A stretch of 33,895 nucleotides of DNA from JBAPRR01 sp049281195. GTDB taxonomy: Bacteria; Actinomycetota; Acidimicrobiia; Acidimicrobiales; CAVXTF01. Positions 15,011 through 22,534 of this stretch are shown one piece after another (within the stretch, counting starts at the first letter, position 1; each line of letters opens with the position of its first letter). The DNA is taken from the NCBI GenBank assembly GCA_049281195.1, contig JBAPRR010000451.1:1-33895 (forward strand), given 5' to 3'. The position numbers and the translations under genes are program-made. The notes under the pieces were generated by a model. The model was given only the letters and a program-made list of their open reading frames with translations. It searched no databases and was not told where the DNA came from.

Positions 15011-15024
15011 GACGCTATAGCGTC
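15011..15024. promoter_or_regulatory. perfect 14-base palindrome (candidate operator) upstream of GH78
   Basis: GACGCTATAGCGTC is identical to its own reverse complement. It lies in the 115-base divergent gap, 25 bases before the GH78 start, and its centre TATAGC resembles a -10 box. A repressor bound here would block the GH78 promoter; it lies about 78 bases from the dehydrogenase start and could affect both genes. Confidence 0.45.
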
Positions 15025-15036
15025 ACGCGGGATTAC

Positions 15037-15043
15037 GGAGAGG
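15037..15043 (+). promoter_or_regulatory. ribosome-binding site that decides the GH78 start
   Basis: GGAGAGG at 15037-15043 is 5 bases before the second of two adjacent GTG codons (15046 and 15049) but only 2 before the first. The second, at 15049, is therefore preferred, and it places the twin-arginine motif at residues 4-5 of the product. Confidence 0.6.
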
Positions 15044-15048
15044 CGGTG

Positions 15049-17823
15049 GTGAAGGTCGACAGGCGATCCTTCATGGTGAACGGTCTGCGCGCCGGCGCGG
15101 TGGTGGCAGCCGTGGGGAGCGTCGCATACGACGAGTGGTCGGTAACCCAGCCGGCCGCCACCCCTGCCGCGGCGAAAACGCCCGGATCACCCGTCGAACT
15201 GACCACAAACGGGGACACATTCCCGGTGGGGGTCGATCCCGACGACGTGAGCTTCGCCTGGAAGATCTACGACCCCACACGTGGTGCACGCCAGACCGGG
15301 TACAGGGTGAGACTGACCCTCCTGAGCGCGTCACCGGACGCCACCCCGGTGTGGGAATCGGGATCGGTGATCTCCGGTCGCCAAGCCTTCGTCGCCTACA
15401 CCGGGCCCGCGCTCGAACCGGACACCAGATACGGCTTCACGGTTTCCACCCGCAACGCGCACGGCGCCTGGAGCGCCGAATCGGGCCCTGGTTCCTTCAT
15501 CACCGGGCTCAGAGACAGCGACTGGAACGCAGAATGGCTGAGACCGGGCCCCGCCGATACCGGACTCGAGAAATACACCTACCTCCGCAGACAGTTCACC
15601 CTGCCTGAAGGTGCGGTCGACCACGCCATCGTCTACACCGCGGCCGCGCACAAGTACCAGCTCTGGCTCAATGCTTCGTTGATCGATACCGGTACCAGCT
15701 TCTGCTTTCCCGACGAGCAGTACTACCAAGCAACAGACGTGACCGCGCATGTGAGAAGCGGCCCGGAAAACGTGCTCGGATTCCTCCACCATTGGTATGG
15801 CGGGGGGAAAGCCCGCCCCACCTCGGTCCCCGGCCTTCTCGCGCACCTGTCGGTCGTGTATGCAGACGGAAGGCACGTCGTCGTGGGCACGGACGGCACC
15901 TGGCGACAGCGTCTGGCCGAGTGGCTGCCCGCCCCGCAACGCAACAACGACGGCGGCGACTTCGTAGAGATCATCGACGGGCGCCTGAGCCCGATCGGCT
16001 GGGCCGGTGCCGGCTATGACGACAACGCGTGGGAGCAGGCCGTGGTGATGGGGCCGGTGGGGACCGTGCCGTTCACCCGGATGTTCGCCCAGAGAACCCG
16101 GATAACCGAGTTGCCCATCGAGCCCGTGTCGGTCACCACCCTCGAAGACGCAAGCGTGGTGATCGACTTCGGGAAGATCTACGCCGCGAGACCGGTAGTG
16201 GAGTTCCACCACGGGATATCGGGCCGGACGGTCTCCATGCACGTCGGGTACGTGCTCGACCCCGATGGCCACGTATCGACGACGCACGCCACTCAGCAGA
16301 CCAATCTGGCCTTCTATTACACGCAACGGGACGGATCGCAGAAGTTCGACCCGTACACATTCCTGGGTTTCCGCTATCTCGAGATCGACGGCGCCGGAGA
16401 ACCGATCGGAAGCGATCAGGTGACGGCGATGGCACGGCACTGCAAGATGCCCGACAATCCGAACGCCACCTTCACTTCATCGGACAAGATCCTCGACTCG
16501 GTGTGGGACATGTGCGCGAGATCCGGGCTGTACGTGACACACGAGGAGTTCGTCGATACCCCGACGCGCGAGAAGGGACAGTTCCTGTGGGACTCGTGCA
16601 GCGAGTCCCAGGTGATATTGCGCAGCATCGGGGAGTCGAACCTGAGCTTTCAGGCTCTGCGCGACTTCTCGCGTTCGCAGAAGCGCTTCTGGTCCGACGG
16701 CCGCGTGAGCGACATCTATCCCACCGCATATGGACCACAGAGTTACGTGAGCTTCACCGCGCTTTATCCGGAGTGGGTGTGGCGCTACTACGCGAGCACC
16801 GGTGACACCAAGACGATGCAACTGCTCCATCCCACCTTGGAGAAGTTGAGCGACTACCTGTACGAGGCGGTCGTGCCGTCGACCGGTCTCGTCACCGGAC
16901 GGCCCCTGTACCCGAGCGCCGACAGCAACTACGCCTACGACTTCAACACCAACGCAGACACCTCGATCAACATCGGCTCCGCCAACGGCCTCGCCCGCAT
17001 AGGTGATGTGGCAGACGTGGTGGGGGACACGTCGGGTGCTCTGGTACATCGGCAGCGCTCCGAGACTGTGGCTGCGGCGATCAACAAGTACCTGAGGCGT
17101 CCAAACGGCCTCTACGCCGACGGCCTCAGATCTGACGGCACGTTGTCACCGCACTCGTCTCAACTCGTCAATCTGCAGGCTCTCGCGTACGGGTTCGTGC
17201 CCGACCCGGACAGAAGGTTCGTCGGAGAGTACGTGGCGAGCCTCGGCATCTCCGTGGAGCCCGACGAGGGGATGAACCTTCTGCGCGCCCTTCACTACGC
17301 CGGCCTCGACGGTGAGGTGGTGGAGACGTTGACCAACGCGTCGCGCCCGGGATGGGCGTGGATACTCGCCCACGGGGGGACCTTCTGCTGGGAGGCCTGG
17401 GTCTTGAGCGACCTGATCGGGGACAGCATGTCGCACGGGTGGGGCTCCTCTGCACTTGTGGCCATGCAAGAAGTCCTTCTCGGTTGTGTGCCCGCCATGC
17501 CGAGCATCGGAGAGCCGGTCACCGCTCTCGACATAACGCCCGCATTCTCGGTGCTTCAAAGGGCCTCGGGCGCGATACCGACCGTCGCCGGAACTGCTTC
17601 TGTGGCCTGGACACAGTCCTCGAGCGCCATCACCTTGGCCCTTATGCTTCCGGCGAACTCTTCTGCCACCCTTCACCTGCCGGCGTCTTCGAGCAGCGCC
17701 GTGTCCGTTGATTCCGGACCTGTTCACACCGCGGATGGGATAAGCGTGATCGGAGCAGGCGGTGGCGAGGTGACACTGGCGGTCGGCGCGGGTACCTACC
17801 AGTTCGATGTCAAGAAGAGCTGA
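15049..17823 (+). CDS. Tat-exported family 78 glycoside hydrolase (alpha-L-rhamnosidase family)
   Basis: 924 residues from GTG 15049. The N-terminus reads VKVDRRSFMVNG followed by a hydrophobic run (GAVVAAVGSVA), a twin-arginine signal peptide. Next come a fibronectin-like domain (about 50-160), beta-sandwich domains (WNAEWLRPGP; YLRRQFTLPEGAVDHA) and the (alpha/alpha)6-barrel catalytic domain from roughly 470. Acid residues fall where the family has them: D503, E508 and D515 in DTPTREKGQFLWDS, with the D-x4-E-x6-D spacing of the classical DCPQRERLGWTGD motif, and E782 in GGTFCWEAW as probable base. The loop otherwise departs from classical rhamnosidases, so a different alpha-L-sugar or glycoside is possible. 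A C-terminal beta domain closes the protein. It ends 6 bases from the convergent NHL gene. Confidence 0.88.
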   Translation: MKVDRRSFMVNGLRAGAVVAAVGSVAYDEWSVTQPAATPAAAKTPGSPVELTTNGDTFPVGVDPDDVSFAWKIYDPTRGARQTGYRVRLTLLSASPDATPVWESGSVISGRQAFVAYTGPALEPDTRYGFTVSTRNAHGAWSAESGPGSFITGLRDSDWNAEWLRPGPADTGLEKYTYLRRQFTLPEGAVDHAIVYTAAAHKYQLWLNASLIDTGTSFCFPDEQYYQATDVTAHVRSGPENVLGFLHHWYGGGKARPTSVPGLLAHLSVVYADGRHVVVGTDGTWRQRLAEWLPAPQRNNDGGDFVEIIDGRLSPIGWAGAGYDDNAWEQAVVMGPVGTVPFTRMFAQRTRITELPIEPVSVTTLEDASVVIDFGKIYAARPVVEFHHGISGRTVSMHVGYVLDPDGHVSTTHATQQTNLAFYYTQRDGSQKFDPYTFLGFRYLEIDGAGEPIGSDQVTAMARHCKMPDNPNATFTSSDKILDSVWDMCARSGLYVTHEEFVDTPTREKGQFLWDSCSESQVILRSIGESNLSFQALRDFSRSQKRFWSDGRVSDIYPTAYGPQSYVSFTALYPEWVWRYYASTGDTKTMQLLHPTLEKLSDYLYEAVVPSTGLVTGRPLYPSADSNYAYDFNTNADTSINIGSANGLARIGDVADVVGDTSGALVHRQRSETVAAAINKYLRRPNGLYADGLRSDGTLSPHSSQLVNLQALAYGFVPDPDRRFVGEYVASLGISVEPDEGMNLLRALHYAGLDGEVVETLTNASRPGWAWILAHGGTFCWEAWVLSDLIGDSMSHGWGSSALVAMQEVLLGCVPAMPSIGEPVTALDITPAFSVLQRASGAIPTVAGTASVAWTQSSSAITLALMLPANSSATLHLPASSSSAVSVDSGPVHTADGISVIGAGGGEVTLAVGAGTYQFDVKKS

Positions 17824-17848
17824 CCTTGATCATGAAGAGCTGACCTTG
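17814..17848. repeat. 15-base direct repeat spanning the convergent GH78 and NHL gene ends
   Basis: GAAGAGCTGACCTTG occurs at 17814-17828 and again at 17834-17848, offset by 20 bases. The first copy encodes the last GH78 residues and its TGA; the second, read backwards, encodes the last NHL-protein residues. A 20-base local duplication appears to have set the end of at least one of these proteins. No terminator hairpin was found in the 6-base gap. Confidence 0.8.
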
Positions 17849-19248
17849 GCCGTCAGCTCCCTGACCACGTTGGCCCCTGAATCTGCGTAGTAGATCGTTG
17901 CGTCCGGTCCGACGGCTATCCCTTGGGGATAGAGAACCTCGGGATCCACCCATTTGGTGCTCTCGAATCCGGTGCCGGTGGGAAGCGCCCCGGCGAGCGT
18001 GTACATGTTCCCCGGCGTCATTTTCGTTGCGCCTTCTGTAACCGGAACATTCGGGACGATCCTGATGGCACTGCTGTACGTATCAGCTATGTAAACGTTG
18101 CCCGCATCGTCGAGTGCCACATAGGTCGGCGAGTTGAGCTCAGCGACCTGCCCGGTGGCCGATTGCCCGTCCACCAGGTAGGGGCCGTAGAAACCGAAAC
18201 CCGCCACGACCGCCAAGCGCCCGGTGGAGACCGCGGTGCCGTAATAGGTCCCGGAGACCGAAGGGAGATCTGTGATCTCCTCGCCGCCCTGGTCAGCGAT
18301 GACGACATTTTCGTGGGGCCCGATCGCCACGTCGGTCGGGTCCCAGAGCTCTGATCGAAGAGCCGGTCCGCCGTCCCCGGTCTGCCCGCAGGTTCCGGTT
18401 CCGGCGACGGTATAGATGTCGCCTTCAGTCATGGGGATCCCCCACTCGGCTCCGTCGTGCGAAGGAACCTCGCGGATGACGCAGTTCGACGTGTCAGCGA
18501 TGAAGAGGTCGCCGAACGCGTCGAGAGCGATTCCCGTCGGATTGTTCAGCTCCGCGTCACCGGCGGCATGGCCTTCGCCGGTGTAACCGGATCGCCCGTT
18601 CCCGGCGAATATCTGGGGCTTATCACTCGCTGCCGGGACCTCGAGGACCACGTCGTCAGTGGGGTTGGCAACAAACACGTCGCCTGCCGAGTCGACAGCT
18701 AACGAAGTGGCGAAGCCGACGTTCGCCGTCTTTGCCGCCGAACCGGAGCATTTCCCTCCCGCGACGACGTAGGCACGGTTGGCCGTCATCGCCATCGAAT
18801 GCTGCGTCCCCGCTCGGGCCGGCACTTCTACGATCGCGCAGTCCCCCGTGTCCGCGATGTATACGTCGCCGTTGTGGTCGACGGCGACGCCGGTCGGGCC
18901 GTCCAATTCTGCAGACGTGGCCACACCACCGAGGCCTGCGTCCCCCGCATTGCCTGTGCCCATCACGGTCACGGCTCCCGGACCTTCGGCGAAGGTCGAC
19001 GCGTCCGCCGACGCTTGATTCGTCTCGGTGTTTCGGCTCTGGCGCGCCGTGACCACGCTCAGGCGGTTATCGGGACGTTGCGCGGACGACGCGCTCGAGG
19101 CCGTCGCCGCGATCGATACGACAAGCCCGCAAGTAGCGAACACCACGATGCTCGTCGCCACGAACTTGCTGCGGCGCGTCCGGAGATCTTTCGCGGTGGG
19201 TGCAGCTGGCAATGTCGGCTCGATGGCCAATCCTTGCACGGCCCTCAC
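17830..19248 (-). CDS. membrane-anchored NHL-repeat beta-propeller protein
   Basis: 472 residues from GTG 19248; an open frame reaches 19326 but would overlap the upstream gene, and GTG 19239 is another option. After a short basic head (RTRRSKF) a hydrophobic segment at about 28-50 is an export signal or anchor. The outer part carries six NHL repeats recognised by the core P-x-G-x-A-x-D-x2-G-x-x-Y/F-IAD: GPTGVAVDHNGDVYIAD, TSLAVDSAGDVFVAN, NPTGIALDAFGDLFIAD, DPTDVAIGPHENVVIAD, SPTYVALDDAGNVYIAD and YPQGIAVGPDATIYYAD. Six blades make a full propeller, a scaffold for binding proteins or glycans or, rarely, an enzyme. Function is unknown. It follows the nitrilase-Nudix gene 31 bases downstream and converges on the GH78 gene. 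Confidence 0.85.
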   Translation of the reverse strand: MRAVQGLAIEPTLPAAPTAKDLRTRRSKFVATSIVVFATCGLVVSIAATASSASSAQRPDNRLSVVTARQSRNTETNQASADASTFAEGPGAVTVMGTGNAGDAGLGGVATSAELDGPTGVAVDHNGDVYIADTGDCAIVEVPARAGTQHSMAMTANRAYVVAGGKCSGSAAKTANVGFATSLAVDSAGDVFVANPTDDVVLEVPAASDKPQIFAGNGRSGYTGEGHAAGDAELNNPTGIALDAFGDLFIADTSNCVIREVPSHDGAEWGIPMTEGDIYTVAGTGTCGQTGDGGPALRSELWDPTDVAIGPHENVVIADQGGEEITDLPSVSGTYYGTAVSTGRLAVVAGFGFYGPYLVDGQSATGQVAELNSPTYVALDDAGNVYIADTYSSAIRIVPNVPVTEGATKMTPGNMYTLAGALPTGTGFESTKWVDPEVLYPQGIAVGPDATIYYADSGANVVRELTAKVSSS

Positions 19249-19279
19249 AAGTGCGCCGGGTCGGCGATCAGACCGGCGC

Positions 19280-20533
19280 TCACACGCCGAGATCCGTGCC
19301 GGCGGGAGGAATCCGCCCGGAAGCAATGGCAGAAACCAGGTCGGCCAATCGGCGCGGTGCAGTCACCACCGCGGAGGATTGCAGGGCCTCCCCCGTCCAC
19401 CACCGGAAGTCGGTCACGTACTCGGCCTTTACAGCCTGGCGAGTGGCGTCCGCCACCTCGAAAGGCCGGACTCGCGCCAGGAACCACCGCTCGCGCTGAG
19501 TCACCCAAGGGCCGCTGTTGAACGCCAGCGTGTGGCTGCGCCATCCGATCTCGGGTCCGATCTCGATGTCGTCGCGTCCGAGCTCCTCGCTCAACTCGCG
19601 TGCCGCGCCCTGTCGATGGTTCTCTCCCGCCTCGAGACCACCGCCCGGCGTAGCCCACCATTCGTATCCGGCCTTGTCGGTGAACCGGACGAGCAGGGTG
19701 CGCCCTTCGTCGTCCATCACCAGGACCCGGGCCGCCTGCCGCGCCGGCTCGACTTCGTACTGAAGAGGCAGGTCGACGACCAGGAATCCCTCGTTCCAGT
19801 CATCGAGGCGATCTGTGACCTCACCGGTAGGGGAGATCACCGCGGCCAGGCCGGGGAAGTCCTCGTCACTGGTCGCTCCCGCTTGCGTGGACATGGCCAC
19901 CCACACGGAGTCGTTCGAAGCGTGGCGCCTGGCAGAGGCGAGTCCCTTCTTCTCCCACCATTCGAAACCGTCGCGCCAGGCCCGATCGTCGGTTCTTCTT
20001 CCGTGCAGACCCGGCGCGGAGCTAAAACAGATCAGCTGCGCCCCGGCCCGGGCCGCGGCGTCGAACGGAGCGTCGACGTCTCCTTCGGCACAGATGGCGA
20101 TCCCGAACTTGAGCGAACCGAAGCGGAAGACCGAGTTTCCGGTTCCCTGGGAGAATGCCTCCCCCTCACCGAGGTGTCGTTTGCGCTGTACCCCCATCAA
20201 CCTGCCTTGCGAGGCATAGACCTGGGTAATGAAGTTCCCGCTCGCGTTGTGCTCAGCTATACCGAACACCGCTCCGACTGAATGAGCTTGCGTGTACCTG
20301 ACCAGTTGCATGACTACTTCTGAGTCGAGGCGGACGAGCTTGTGGCGATCTGTCGAGGGATCGACAGATCCGGTCAGAGACATCTCGGGGAACACGCAGA
20401 TGTGACAGCCGCGATCCGACGCTTCCGCCATCAACCTCCGGTGAGTCTCGAGGTTCTCTGCCAGTGCCCCTTTCTCGCAGCGGATGGCAGCGACACCAAG
20501 CCGCAAAGGAAGAGGCTCGAAACCCCGGGCCAA
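19280..20533 (-). CDS. nitrilase-superfamily hydrolase fused to a Nudix hydrolase domain
   Basis: 417 residues from TTG 20533, only 3 bases past the recD stop. Residues about 10-255 form a carbon-nitrogen hydrolase domain with the full catalytic set: E50 in FPEMSLTG, K118 in QRKRHLGEGEAF and C148 in GIAICAEGD. Residues about 265-410 form a Nudix domain whose box at 298-320 fits G-x5-E-x7-REUxEExGU exactly (GGLEAGENHRQGAARELSEE, then LGR). The first half should cleave an amide or nitrile C-N bond, the second a nucleoside diphosphate linked to another group. The pairing suggests two steps on one nucleotide-linked substrate or removal of a damaged metabolite. Its place directly behind recD suggests co-transcription with recombination genes. 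Both domain calls are firm; the substrate is not known. Confidence 0.9.
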   Translation of the reverse strand: MARGFEPLPLRLGVAAIRCEKGALAENLETHRRLMAEASDRGCHICVFPEMSLTGSVDPSTDRHKLVRLDSEVVMQLVRYTQAHSVGAVFGIAEHNASGNFITQVYASQGRLMGVQRKRHLGEGEAFSQGTGNSVFRFGSLKFGIAICAEGDVDAPFDAAARAGAQLICFSSAPGLHGRRTDDRAWRDGFEWWEKKGLASARRHASNDSVWVAMSTQAGATSDEDFPGLAAVISPTGEVTDRLDDWNEGFLVVDLPLQYEVEPARQAARVLVMDDEGRTLLVRFTDKAGYEWWATPGGGLEAGENHRQGAARELSEELGRDDIEIGPEIGWRSHTLAFNSGPWVTQRERWFLARVRPFEVADATRQAVKAEYVTDFRWWTGEALQSSAVVTAPRRLADLVSAIASGRIPPAGTDLGV

Positions 20534-20536
20534 GGT

Positions 20537-22534
20537 TCAGACGCCCCATAGCCGGCGCCGCAGACCCGAGGAGCGTGCGATGGGCCTATCCGTGGCGGTG
20601 ACGACGGATTCGGCGGAACCCACGATGATCACCTTCTTCTTCGCTCGCGTGACCGCGGTGTAAAGCAGCTCGCGGGTGAGAATCGGAGATGTGGGCTCAG
20701 GCAGGATCAGCGCCACCGTGTCGAACTGAGACCCCTGGCTTTTGTGGACCGTCATCGCGTACATCGTCTCTATCGCCTCCAACCGGCTCGGGCTCACCTG
20801 GAGTACCTTCCCTGCGGCCTGTTCGAATGCCGCGACCGTGTGACCGTTCCCATCCCTCATGACGACGCCGGTGTCCCCATTGAAGAGGCCCAGCGCGTAG
20901 TCGTTGGCGGTGACGAGCAATGGCCGCCCCACATACCAGGACCCGATGGGCATAAAGCCGTCAACATCGGAGGCGAGCCAATGTTCGATCCGTGTGGCCC
21001 ACGTGGTGGCGCCGGCGACACCTCTTCTGTGCGCACACAGCAACCGGAATGATCCGAGCGCCTCGATCGCCCGGATCGCCTCTCCCTTTTCGGCCGCCTC
21101 GAGCACAGTGCCCCCCGCCGTCACCGCTTCTGTTCGAACGACGCTGCCGTCGAGAAGGTTCTCCAGAGAACTACCGGCGCCGGAAGAGCCCGGGTCCGAG
21201 GGGATCCAGATCACATCGTCCAGCCCTGCAGAGATGGTGTCCAAAACCTCGGACTGGTCACCAGTGCGGACCGCGCCCGCCAGGCGGGCGATCCCGGCGC
21301 CGAACCGGTGCACCGTTCTGAGGACGACAATCCCGTCGCCCACCGGCGTGGGGCCACCCGAACTTTCGAGGACCGGAGGTTCCGAGGCGTCCGGCGCCAC
21401 ACCGGTGATGTCTTCGAGCAACCCGGAAGATTCCGCCCTCATGACCAGGCCATGGCTCGCCGGACCGACAACGTCACCGAGGACGGTTCCTGCTTCGACC
21501 GAAGCGAGCTGCTCCGGATCACCGACCAGGATGAGACGGGCATCGGGCTTAACCGCCTCCACCAACCTGGCCATCATCGACAGCGGGACCATCGACGTTT
21601 CGTCCACGACAATCACGTCGTGCGGGAGAGGGTTCATCTGGTTGTGGCGAAACCGCGTGCTGCTGTCCGGCATGTTTACGAGCAGTCGGTGGATCGTCGA
21701 CCCCGAAAGCTCGCTCAGGTGCTGCTTGATCCGTTCATCGGTGTCGAGCGTGGCGGCTACCTGGTGCACGGACTGCTCGAGGCGCGTCGCGGCCTTTCCC
21801 GTCGGAGCCGCTATTGCGATCAGGGGCAGGTTCGAACCGCCCAGGGCCTGCTCGTCGATCAGGGCCAGGATCCGTGCCACCGTCGTCGTCTTTCCCGTTC
21901 CGGGGCCGCCGGCGATCACCGCGAAGCGGCGCAGCAGTGCGGACACCGATGCCAACTTCTGCAAGGTGTCGGTGTCTTCACCGAGCAGGCGGTCGATCCC
22001 ATCGGCGAGGACAGATGTGTCCAGGTCAACCGTTGTGTGTCCGGCACGCTTCACCAACTCCGCTGCCACACGGCGCTCGTCTAGCCAGTAGCGATCGAGG
22101 TAGAGGACCGATCCTTCCAGGTGCAGTGGTCTGCCCTCTCCGACCATGGGAGACGACTTCAGGCGATCGATCCAAGCCTTGGGGTCGGGCCACGGAAGAC
22201 TCGCTATATCTGTCGGCGAATCGACGTCCGCGTCGGCGGTGGTTCTGATGGTGGAGAGATCAACGCACGTGTGACCAAGGCGGGGGGCACGCACACAGAA
22301 CGCAACACCGAGAAGTATCAGTTCGTCCTCGAACAATGCGCCATGGAGCGACGACGCCAGCTTCCCCAGCTCCGATGCGACGTGAACGTCAGCGGCGATC
22401 AGCACCCCGGCTTCGTTGAACGTCCTGAGCAGTCCGGTTGCCCGGGTTGCGATCCGGACATCAGAACCGGGACCGTCGTCAGACTGCTCGTCCACCATCG
22501 CGACAGCCGGTACCGATGTGGTGACGTCGCTCAT
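20537..22534 (-). CDS. recD: RecBCD enzyme subunit RecD, 5'-3' helicase
   Basis: 665 residues from ATG 22534, which shares ATGA with the recB stop; a longer open frame reaching 22816 lies wholly within recB and is rejected. Superfamily 1B helicase motifs in order: Walker A GGPGTGKT at 209-216, STIHRLL, DETSMVPLSMMARL (Walker B), VGDPEQLASVEAG, then YAMTVHKSQGSQFDTVALIL and YTAVTRAKKKVIIVG near the C-terminus. RecD is the faster 5'-3' motor of RecBCD, which processes double-strand breaks for RecA loading. Length is normal for the family (~600). It is the third gene of the recC-recB-recD operon; the next gene begins 3 bases after its stop. Confidence 0.95.
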   Translation of the reverse strand: MSDVTTSVPAVAMVDEQSDDGPGSDVRIATRATGLLRTFNEAGVLIAADVHVASELGKLASSLHGALFEDELILLGVAFCVRAPRLGHTCVDLSTIRTTADADVDSPTDIASLPWPDPKAWIDRLKSSPMVGEGRPLHLEGSVLYLDRYWLDERRVAAELVKRAGHTTVDLDTSVLADGIDRLLGEDTDTLQKLASVSALLRRFAVIAGGPGTGKTTTVARILALIDEQALGGSNLPLIAIAAPTGKAATRLEQSVHQVAATLDTDERIKQHLSELSGSTIHRLLVNMPDSSTRFRHNQMNPLPHDVIVVDETSMVPLSMMARLVEAVKPDARLILVGDPEQLASVEAGTVLGDVVGPASHGLVMRAESSGLLEDITGVAPDASEPPVLESSGGPTPVGDGIVVLRTVHRFGAGIARLAGAVRTGDQSEVLDTISAGLDDVIWIPSDPGSSGAGSSLENLLDGSVVRTEAVTAGGTVLEAAEKGEAIRAIEALGSFRLLCAHRRGVAGATTWATRIEHWLASDVDGFMPIGSWYVGRPLLVTANDYALGLFNGDTGVVMRDGNGHTVAAFEQAAGKVLQVSPSRLEAIETMYAMTVHKSQGSQFDTVALILPEPTSPILTRELLYTAVTRAKKKVIIVGSAESVVTATDRPIARSSGLRRRLWGV

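Noticed and set aside
14590..15048. Upstream extension of the GH78 frame into the dehydrogenase gene
   Set aside because: The ribosome site and twin-arginine signal peptide place the start at 15049.
15331..16440. 369-residue minus-strand open frame inside GH78
   Set aside because: No motif, and the plus strand encodes conserved GH78 domains.
19249..19326. Longer start for the NHL-repeat protein
   Set aside because: It would overlap the nitrilase-Nudix gene by 47 bases and adds nothing of signal-peptide type.
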